From assembly GCF_009389715.1 (NCBI RefSeq), contig NC_052399.1:28529146-28593145 (forward strand): DNA of 64,000 nt, written 5' to 3'. Under the pieces are notes generated by a model. That model had not been told where the DNA came from. It made no database searches and worked only from the letters and a program-made list of their open reading frames with translations. The translations under genes and the position numbers were made by a program. Of this stretch, positions 55,212-64,000 are shown piece by piece. Numbering within the stretch: position 1 is the stretch's first letter; the number at the start of each line of letters is the position of its first letter. This DNA is from Phoenix dactylifera. Lineage: Eukaryota > Streptophyta > Magnoliopsida > Arecales > Arecaceae.

Positions 55212-58152
55212 TAGCATATTAAAGATGTCATCCTTTATTTACTGGCTATGGTTGGGAGCAAGGCTTATCGTAAATTTTATACAAGTAGCAGACTGTTGTC
55301 ATCTTCTTGGGTGCATCCTTGTGAAGTCCCTAAGGTTTATTGAATTTTTGTCAAAAACTCGTAAAATAAAATACTTTCTGGGACAGTTTGTTGTTAATAA
55401 TTTTCTCGAACAGTTTTCGATGTCTTGAAAGGTTGCTTCTCCTGCATCACATTCCAGTGATTTTGTTTGGTACTGTTCCTAGAGATCTTAGAGATAACTT
55501 GTTTGCTGATGCATCTTCATGTTCTTCATTTAACCAAAAAGCAAGAAAAAGTTTCTTCTCCTTTCAACAAATGGATGATAGTGGAGATAATAGTGTCTAG
55601 CAAGCCATGGTGGCTCTAGAGTTTCTGGGATGACACAAAAAGAAAGGAGAGAAATGGATGGAGGATGGAGAAATGGATGGAGTTTTTTCCATTGTCTGCT
55701 CCAACCCATCTCTTCAGGGTCTAAAACCCTAGATAGCTTGAAACAGAGAAATGGATGGAGGATGGAGAAAAAACAGAATTAAAGTTTTCTAGGTATAGAT
55801 AAAAGGGTGTAATGTATTATCACACCCTTTTATTTGTTTTATTAGAAAGAAAGTGAATATTGGCAAAAGAGGAGTTTCTTTTTAAATATTCATGAATTTA
55901 ATCTATAGCTGCTTCAGTCCAGCTTGGTATACCATTGACAATCAATTTAAATCAACTTCTCAGTGGCTTCCTATGGTTTCTCTAATGGTTTGCCAACTAT
56001 ATTTAGATTTTGTATAGAAGTTACGGGAGAGAAATCAGTCCAAGAGAATGGTTGATATAGGTATTAGTGAGTTGCCTTCATAGAATCAAATGGAAGGATT
56101 ATGGCTATCTGTTCTTCGGATCACCTTCCAGATTCACCCATTGAGCTTATCTGCGTCACCTGCAACGGAGAAAAATACCAAGCATATAGAGTTGGAAGGG
56201 AGGAAAAGATCAGTCTGTAGGGCCATAGATGAATTTGCATAGTATTGAACAGATCCTTTTTTTTTCCTTTTGAGCAATGCTATGTTCTTTAGAGCAGTGC
56301 TATGATGATTCAGAAAAGCTCACTAGTTTACAGCTTTCCCCTTGCCATGAACCAAGTCAAAAAGAACAATGGGATTGCAAGACAAGACGCCAGCTAGGTG
56401 AATCTAAAGCAGTAAACTTTTTTCTAATATGGCAAACCAGAGAGATGGTTCTTTCTTGAAACCATGATTGCAAGCTTGCAGTGGCCGATTAAAAGGCCTG
56501 GAGAGCTCTGGGCATGGCTTCCTAGTTTTTCTAATGAAGTTTTAACTGAGAGAGAGAGAGAGAGAGATCACCTATTTGTGCATTAATCTAATGCAGAAAG
56601 GTGAGCGATCAGAACCTACACACACTTAATGGAGCATTCCAATTTAGGTGACGAGCTTCTAGCTGAGAGTATTTCAGCTGCTTATTATGTGCTAAGATTT
56701 GCAAAATGCATCAACAATGAAAACTGATTCACAAGATCAAGGGATCCACCTTCACTATAATTGGGCATAGTAGATGCATCATCCAAGAATTAAACTAGAA
56801 TATCTAGTTGTGATGCAAACAGGTGTGACCGCTAAGACGAACACAATTTCACCATCACAAATCTTATAATTGCATCTCTTCATGTAACAAGAGGAGCACG
56901 ATCTGCTCCGGGTTGTCGCCATGAACTTCGACACATTAACAATTGACTTGGAATGGTGTTCTAAAATGCAAATAGCTCATTATGATTGCTAACAAGTCCT
57001 CTCCTATCCAAGATTTAAAATGCTAAACCAACAAACGGCTATAACACAAGATTTGTGGAGCACTTTGAGATTTGTGGAGGTGCATGGATGAGAGGGGATG
57101 ATGTGCTTTGAATAATCTTTTTTCCTCATTCTTAATCCTCAATGGAACAAGACTAAGCTTAAGCTAGCTCAATGGAGTGCTCAAAATTTTCCTTCCTAGC
57201 TATGAAGAGCTTGAATTGAGCTTAAGTTGGCCATATAAAATTCTGAATTTCACTTGAGCTAGCCTTAGCCTTAATTCAACTAGTTTACACCTTTAATCAT
57301 GGTCAAGTTGCTTGTTTGTCATTTAAGATTTACACGAACACCTATGTGGTGCTAACTAATTAAAGTATGGCATCATCCCTTGCCACTTGAGCAAGAGGAT
57401 AAAAGTTCGATTCAAATTAGAGTCAGCTCTCAAGGAGTGGTATGCATATATATATATATATATAGTAGAAGATGGAGATTGGCACCAATGGAATCAAAGG
57501 AAGGGGGGACAATTGCCCCACCTAAAATAGTGAAAGAATGAAAAATTTCTAATTAGTGAAAGGCAAAAAAGAGAAGTATGAGTCACCTATCTCTCCCTCT
57601 CTTCCCTTCATTAGCAATTTTCTTTTTTTAAGATATCAAATTAAATTTTTAAAACTTTATTTGAGAATAGAACCCGTAGCTCATCAATGTTGGCTTCTAA
57701 TCTAAAGCTAAAAGAACTTTTATCATTCCTCTTCCTTCATTTTTTTTTAAAAAAAAAATCGTACAAAATGACTACATCAAAAGACGTGACTTGTCCCAAA
57801 AATGTCGTCTAATTTTCTAAGTCTTGCGAAGGCAAGGTCGTAAGATCTCTCTATAAACAAACAAGCGGCCTCACCCTTTTGGTTCGTCGGCAGTTTCAGA
57901 ACCGGACCCTACCTATTTTTCCAGCCTGAACGAGCCAGGTCTGAATCAAACAAAGAAGAGAAGACTCATGAGCACCAGCTAATGGCCATGGGAGCACCAC
58001 ATATCCAATCAATATCACCATCAAGGTTACGCATGGTGGGGTGAAATAATGCCTGATGGCAACCCGAAAGCCGCATGGAAAGCTACATCCATGTAGATTT
58101 TTTTTTTTAAATAAACAAGGAAGGCTACATTCACTCCGATAGTGCTCTATGG

Positions 58153-58266
58153 AGAGTTGCTCCTAGCACTCTGAGGTATTTTATTTTTTAATTTTATTGA
58201 GTACATCGTAGAGTTGCTCCTAGCACTCTGAGGTATTTTATTTTTTAATTTTATTGAGTGCATCGT
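58153..58266 (+). repeat. 57-bp tandem duplication
   Basis: AGAGTTGCTCCTAGCACTCT begins at 58153 and again at 58210; the units match almost perfectly through a TTTTATTTTTTAATTTTATT segment and GAGTRCATCGTA. Confidence 0.9.
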
Positions 58267-59589
58267 ACTCGTCAGACTACGTCAATTTAGATTTCTGACA
58301 CTCTAATTCATAGGCACTATGTATTCGCCAGATCTGAAAAAAAAATCACCTTCTACGCACTCCTAATCAGATAAAATGAAGTATTTTCACTCTAACATAT
58401 GGAATTTCCACTTGAAGTTTCAAGTATCTTCTGAAGAAAAAAATGGTTTAAGAATATAAAATAATGTTTTACTTAAGTCCAAAAAAATATATTGCAGCTC
58501 TTGGCTGGCCCTTTCTAATTTGATTCTGGTGTTCGACATGACGACATTTTTCTTGAAGCAATTCCCTTAATATGCAATGATGCAGATTAGCCACCAAGTA
58601 TATGCATGGAGGCCAAGACAACTTATGGTTAATTTCTTGAAATAAAAAATTATTTTGAATTAAAGTTTATGTTTTATCAGAGAAAATGGTAGTCCTGATA
58701 AAACCTTGTAAACAATGTGGCATGGAGAAAGTTGGAAAAACCTTAAATTGTTCACAAAAAAAGTAGATTCTATTATCACAATGATTTAAACTAAGAAAAA
58801 TAAAAATTGTTTATATAAATGGTATGAACAGAATGTTTGTAATTGGTCATTGGCTGCTATGGTAAATATTTCTAATTATCATATGCTTCAACTCTGTTCC
58901 TCCTTAACCACTGAATCTGGTTCGGATGATACAAACCTCTCTCACTTGTGGAGGGATGGAGGTTTATCCAAACTCCCGATTTCACCTCTCCCAACAAGAG
59001 GAGGTTGATTAGAGAGAAGAAGATGATGATGAGATGTAGGCGGATTGGAGATCGAGGTACAAAAGAACAAGGTTTCATGAGAAAGAAAATATATTGAATT
59101 ATTTTTTTCTTTTGAAAGAACATAAAGAAAAGGATGCTGGAAAAGAGAAATGACTTGGTTGGGCCAAATAAAAATATAATTTAGTAATAAAGTAATCTTC
59201 TTTTTCAGGAAAGGTAATAAGAAATAAAGGAGGAGGTTTAATATGCTGCTAAGAACAAAATTTTTTATATACTTCCAATCTTTATTGGATGGCCAAAATA
59301 TATATGAGATAATGATTATAACGACAATTATTCTAAAGGATGGTGTTAGAATTACTGGGGACTATTGATTGTGCTAAACATAGTTGGCCTTCATTTCATA
59401 ATATCAAAGCCAGCAAAAAAAAAAAAATTGCCCTATTTTTTTTTTCCACCGATCTCTTGTTTCCTTTCGTCCCTATCTCAGCCTCCATTGCTTAGATACT
59501 ATGTTGAAATATTTAAAGAAAAAGAGAAAAATAAGAGAAAAGAGAGAGAATTATATTTTTACCGGTCTTTATAGTATATAGGAGCAACC

Positions 59590-59850
59590 TTTATATAGTA
59601 TTAGGAGACTAACGAAGTTTGGTAAGGCTGATTAAAAACAGCTTCTCGACAAAGCTGAAAACAGCATTTTCGGAAAGCTCCAAATTGGAGCTTCTTCCTA
59701 AAAGTTGTTTTCAGCTTTCCGCAAAAGCTGAAACAGCTTTCCGAAAATTTTACCAAATATCATTTTTTATCTAAAAATACTTTTGGAGGGTCAGAAAGTG
59801 CTTTTTGGCCCTCCAAAAGCTTCCCAAATAGGGCTCATGTTTGGCACAAT
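59590..59850. repeat. Foldback, AGCTTTC/GAAAGCT-rich MITE-like sequence
   Basis: The segment is built of alternating GAAAGCTGAAAACAGC-like and CAGCTTTCCG-like blocks that can fold back on each other and is followed by CCAAAAGC motifs. It lacks coding capacity. The stretch near 19268-19400 (CCCTCTAAAAGTATTTTT with CCAAAAGTACTTTT) is similar in style, so both may be from one dispersed family. Terminal inverted repeats could not be fixed. Confidence 0.5.
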
Positions 59851-62163
59851 CAATTACAAATCAATCAAAATGAAGTTTGGTACTACAGCCAATGGTCCTA
59901 CAATAATTCTAGAAGATGGTAAAATAATCCAAAAATGAGCAAAGCAGCGGTCAGGAAGGCTCCAAGCTAATTTTGCCCTCCTCGTCCCGGACACCGCGTG
60001 TTCTGTGCTTTACGAGGAGAGTAAGAAATTAGTAGCGATGCGGACCTTGGTCTCTTCTTTTGTTTCCTTCTGAACTCAAAAAAAGGGTTAGGGGGATGCC
60101 TTAAAAGATGCGAAGAGAAGGGCAAAAAGCGAAAGGAGGGGACTCTCATCACATGGACGAGTTGGCTGAGTGCTTGGCTTCACTCGGCTGAGCCTCCGAC
60201 TTCCCCCCATTCTGATGTTGTTTAATGTTAGTGGATCAGTTACCTGTCGCCTCTTCAAAATATCACTTCCCTAAATTTGTTTACATTTCTTTTTTGTATA
60301 AAATAAATATAAAGCACTAGGCTATATATCCAGCATTCCCAAAATCCTATCCTCATCTTCTTGGACTTTACAAGGCACCAATGTGACACCAATACATGGA
60401 TCGAGATATTTTAACATCTTACTTTTCCTATTTTGATATTTTTGTTCTAATAAACAAATATTAAAACTAGTACTTCAAAATACATACATCAAGTTTTTGC
60501 TATATCGGATAAGCTATCAAAGTCGCACTTCCTATATATTTATGGATCGAGATTTTGCAGTATCTTGATTTGTTTCTCAAAAGTTACCCTACCTTTTTTT
60601 TTTCTTGGGCAATAACCTAGTAAGATGCTGAAAAATTCATTTTCAGCTAATTGTGTGGATGGTGAAGTCATTGGGGGTTGGTATCACTAATCTCAATTTA
60701 CATCCTACTCCTATCGCATTTTCAGCTGACTTCTCTCCAGGCGTGATTTTAGAAACAAAAAATTTCATGAGCAAATGCTTCGAGCATTTTACTAGAGAAC
60801 CTTAAGAAGAAAACCATATGCAGATAATCACGAAAGAAAATAAAATAGTTCGTAAGGAAAGAAAAGAAGATAGTTTCGTCAATCGGCATGATTTCGATTT
60901 GCATGCTTTCTAAGAAAGGCATTTGACACATATGAGGATTCCCCAACTTATCATTTGAAGGATCTAAATAGATGATCACATACCCTAGGGAGAGGATAAC
61001 ACAGTCGAACGTAAACCTAAGTCTTGTCGGTAATTTATTTATAAATTTAAGCATGCGCCGTATATACGTGTACAATGTATAGAATTATATTATTTTCGTA
61101 TAAGTTGGATGGCTAGGGTTAGCTCCAATTCTCAAGATTTGCAAAGGTGCGGGAACTCCAAGGTGCTTGTCTCCCCATGGTTAGCCTCTAACTCTGATGG
61201 GGGCAAACTTTAGTGGGCATGGACATGCCAAAGTTAGAACATTTGAGTACAACATAGTGGAAATGTACGGTTTGGTTTGGGTTGATCAATATTAGTCCTA
61301 AGTTAACCCACTTGTATCCTTATAATTTCTCTCCTTCTCCTAACTTTCACATCCTTTGGTCATGATATTATGCATATCAGTTTCTTTTTACCTTGTAACC
61401 TCTCAGATCGTTAGATAATGGATTTTTTACGCCATAACCGCTATTAACCCTTTGCAATGGTAACTACAAAACAAAAGGAGGAAACAGTGTGCATGGCTAT
61501 TGACAATGACATGGTTTTCTTTGTGCAAAAGGCCAGAGAACACTCTTTCCAGTCTCAACTGTTGTACTACTAACTTCTTCACCAAAAGAAAAGAAAAGAA
61601 AAAGAAAAAAAAGAAGCCAAAAACACATAGTGCTGCTTCATTGCAAAGATTGAGAGAGAAAGCATCTCCAAAGACTTTCGGATAAATGAATAAGGACTCG
61701 CCACTATTATATATCACTATGCTACTTTTCTCTACCTAACTCGCAAAGATTTAGCTTTTTAAAGGTGAATCCCTCATTGGGCCAACGCATTCCTTTCTTT
61801 GTAGGAAAGCTGTCGTTTGATTCCCCTAGGCCTATGGTATGGGTGCACTTAAATTTATTAAGTTCGCAAGCATGCGTCCTTCTGCTACGTCCTGGCATCT
61901 GCATAATAACAAGCAAGTTAGAAGAAAAAAGAATGCTCTCAGCTTTTATGATCTTTCTCTTTTTAATGGGCATCATTACACGGACGAGATGCTCTTTTTC
62001 CCTTTTACATGTGGGGAGTTGTTGCTCTCACAAGCACAGAAAATATTCCATTAAATGTTGGGAGTCTTTCCATTTCGCATTCCTAATTAGACCTGCTAAT
62101 CAATTGGATTATATCTACAATAAAAACGTCAAAAAAAGCCAGGTGTGTTGCAACGTAACCTGA

Positions 62164-62480
62164 TTTTTTTTGGGAAAAGAATGCCATTCGACATGGGCCA
62201 TAGCTGCAGGCCAGAGTAGTTATGCTTGAGGATGACTCGGCAATGATGATCGATTGCGTCCAGAAATGTACATGCAGTGTGTGGGTGTCACCCCCTACTT
62301 CGAGATATTCAGGCCATAGTTAGTGGTGGCGTAATTGTCCAGACTAAAGATGTATATAGAAAGGCTAACGGGGTTACGGACTGAGTGGCCTCATATGTGT
62401 CCAATCACTCTAGAGATGCTTTATGGGTCGGAAAGAGGAAGCTGTCTAGAGCGCTTCGGAAAGTATTGTATTTTGATCTT
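62164..62480 (+). pseudogene. Decayed LINE RNase H domain fragment
   Basis: The plus strand shows, in shifting frames, a MLEDDSAMMIDC segment (the EGDS equivalent), a YRKANGVTD-like segment at about 62350-62385 and a downstream DALWVGKRKL phrase. This order is that of the end of plant LINE RNase H domains. Stops and frameshifts are frequent. Confidence 0.5.
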
Positions 62481-62658
62481 TTTGGATGTGTCTGTACTAG
62501 AGTTGTATGATGAAATTCTCATAGTTCATGCTTAATGAAATGGCCTCTTGGACTCCTAACAACACATATTAGCAGATATTATACTATGAGCCTCCATTTC
62601 ATCAGTTATAATTTGCTCATGGATCCCATTTTTAAATAAATATCATCAAAAACTGGTT

Positions 62659-62697
<39 letters not shown>
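62659..62697. repeat. (TA)n microsatellite
   Basis: Uninterrupted TA run in the distal promoter region of the FLZ gene. Confidence 0.9.
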
Positions 62698-62699
<2 letters not shown>

Positions 62700-63049
62700 T
62701 GATGATCGAAAGTCAAAAGATACAGTGACAAGCACTCTCTAATTAAAACCACTAGCACGCACCGAAACGCATGCCTAATATTATAATATAATTCGTACAT
62801 TCACATGGGAGTAACTTAAAGGCAAGTATTAATTATAGCACCATTAACTTAACTAGATTAATAGTTACCTTAACCACAAAACCACGTCGACCTGTGTTTA
62901 GCCGAGCTTAGCCGGACCAAGCCGTACAAAGCTCTCAATATGTCATGTGAAACTTGTGGGGGATCTTCTGGGGACGTCAAGTGGTTTTAAATATCCATCA
63001 CTCCTTTCAACCCCACACCCCTCTATCCCCACTGCTCCCACTGCTTCTC

Positions 63050-63073
63050 TTCCTTCCTTCCTTCCTTCCTTCC
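63050..63073 (+). repeat. (TTCC)n tract in the FLZ leader/promoter
   Basis: Six TTCC units sit 43-66 bases upstream of the FLZ start codon within a CT-rich stretch (about 63000-63115). CT-rich leaders are common in plant genes, and such a tract can form part of the core promoter or the leader. Confidence 0.7.
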
Positions 63074-63115
63074 GCCCTCCTCCCCTCCCCTCCTCTACCC
63101 TCTCTTCTCCTCAAG

Positions 63116-63423
63116 ATGCTCCCAAGAAAAAAGGGCATCTTCCACCTAGGGGAGGAGGGTGGTGAGGCTGGTAGAACTGGAGCAGGCGCCATTAGAGGGA
63201 TCAAGAACTTGACACAAGCATCTGAAGGCCTCGTAGGGCTTCGGATCCTGATACAGCACCCCGGGCAAGGATCGAACATTGTTATCAAGTCTACGTTGAA
63301 GTCATGGAGGCCAACACCAAGGGCTCGCCAACTTCCCAAGAGTTATCAGGAGTTAGGCTTCCTAAAGGCATGCTTCCTGTGCAAGAGGGAGCTCAGCCCT
63401 CAAAAGGATGTTTACATGTATAG
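63116..63423 (+). CDS. FCS-like zinc finger (FLZ, DUF581) protein, first exon, 3'-truncated by window edge
   Basis: FLZ proteins are plant-specific adaptors that bind the SnRK1 energy-sensor kinase. The ATG at 63116 opens MLPRKKGIFHLGEEGGEAG. The exon encodes 102 full codons and ends at an AG/GTATAC donor at 63423/63424. Its last part, SYQELGFLKACFLCKRELSP followed by QKDVYMYR, is the first half of the FLZ domain, with the first Cys pair in CFLC. The second half (with FCSxxC) should be on the next exon, which is not found in the remaining 577 bases, so the gene continues off the right edge. The open frame extends further upstream without an ATG; the chosen start is the first ATG in frame. The leader is CT-rich. 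Confidence 0.85.
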
Positions 63424-64000
63424 GTATACTCTTACCAGTTCCAATCTCGTTTATCTTTAGATGATTGGATTAAAGAAGTAAGGTCCTCACTGGTTAACAT
63501 AATTTCGATCCTCCTTTCCAGGTTTTAGTTAAAAAAGTTCCCGTATAAATATATTAGGTATGTGTTTCAGTCATATATATATCAAAGGAAAAAAAAAAAA
63601 AGTGTTACCTTGCACTAGGGATTAGGTTTTAGATTATAGAATGAAGTTAGAACGACTTATATAGCTGTTTATTTTGTCCAAATTGAAAATTCTCTTAAGA
63701 TTGTTACATGATTTTTATTACCCTAATAAATTGGCAAACTATTTTCTTTAATTTCCGGACATGATAGCTGATGCTGTTTTTTTCTTTTCTTTCTTTCTTT
63801 TTTTTTTTCTTTTCTTGCTTGACCTCTCCCATGATTTCTTTATGTATTCATATTTCATTTTAAAATATTTATTAAATTTTAAAACCATTCAGTATTTTCC
63901 TATTAAAATTACTTTTGTTTCTTTTATGTCAGCATGTTTTAGTAAATATATCTTTCAGAAGTGTTTGCACTTCATGCATATATTTCAAGCTCTTCCTGCC
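63424..64000 (+). other. FLZ intron (runs off window)
   Basis: Begins with GTATAC and is AT-rich with poly-T tracts near 63775-63815. No reading resembling the second half of the FLZ domain was found, so I take the whole stretch as intron. Confidence 0.6.

Noticed and set aside
57400-57440. tRNA or SINE
   Set aside because: AGTTCGATTC resembles a B box, but no A box with correct spacing and no element ends were found.

Overview
This is nuclear DNA from a flowering plant. The genes are rich in spliceosomal introns with GT..AG borders, intergenic DNA is AT-rich, and plant-only families are present: a DYW-type PPR protein, a remorin, an FCS-like zinc finger protein and an FYVE-class FAB1 kinase. 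Plant-type mobile elements and a fragment of an endogenous pararetrovirus are also present. The protein wording and intron sizes feel monocot, possibly a palm, but that placement is an inference and not proven by the window.

Layout, left to right. (1) 924-11513 (+): the 3' nine coding exons of a FAB1/PIKfyve-type phosphatidylinositol-3-phosphate 5-kinase; its first exon(s) lie off the left edge, and one intron holds a small TRIM retroelement. (2) 14528-15066 (-): a small three-exon gene for a 96-residue protein of unknown function. (3) 15.1-19.5 kb: gene-poor DNA with a decayed LINE RNase H fragment. (4) 19.5-23.8 kb: a MITE abutting a TATA box, a candidate first exon of an unrecognised protein (20073-20285), a four-copy ~0.4-kb tandem array that begins in that exon, and an 879-bp tandem duplication. 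(5) 23.8-28.4 kb: a decayed caulimovirid-like polyprotein fragment (minus strand) between inverted ~110-bp repeats and (TA)n tracts. (6) 28.5-30.8 kb: an old, diverged tandem array with a period of about 350-430 bp. (7) 31.7-33.5 kb: a long-TIR, Mutator-like non-autonomous element. (8) 37079-40773 (-): a five-exon remorin. (9) 43585-46287 (+): an intronless 900-residue DYW-type PPR protein. (10) 47593-55189 (+): a fifteen-exon alanine aminotransferase with a likely mitochondrial presequence. (11) 55.2-63.1 kb: gene-poor DNA with repeats. (12) 63116-63423 (+): the first exon of an FCS-like zinc finger protein that runs off the right edge.

The genes do not form a pathway or cluster; they are independent single-copy plant genes with their own promoters. 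FAB1 acts on endosomal lipids, the remorin at membranes, the PPR protein in organelle RNA editing, alanine aminotransferase in carbon/nitrogen metabolism, and the FLZ protein as a likely SnRK1 adaptor. The unusual part of the window is 19.5-33.5 kb, where a gene start, tandem amplification, a viral fossil and a Mutator-like element lie side by side. Exon borders were read by eye from splice consensus and reading-frame continuity; all family assignments are from recognition of motifs, without database search.
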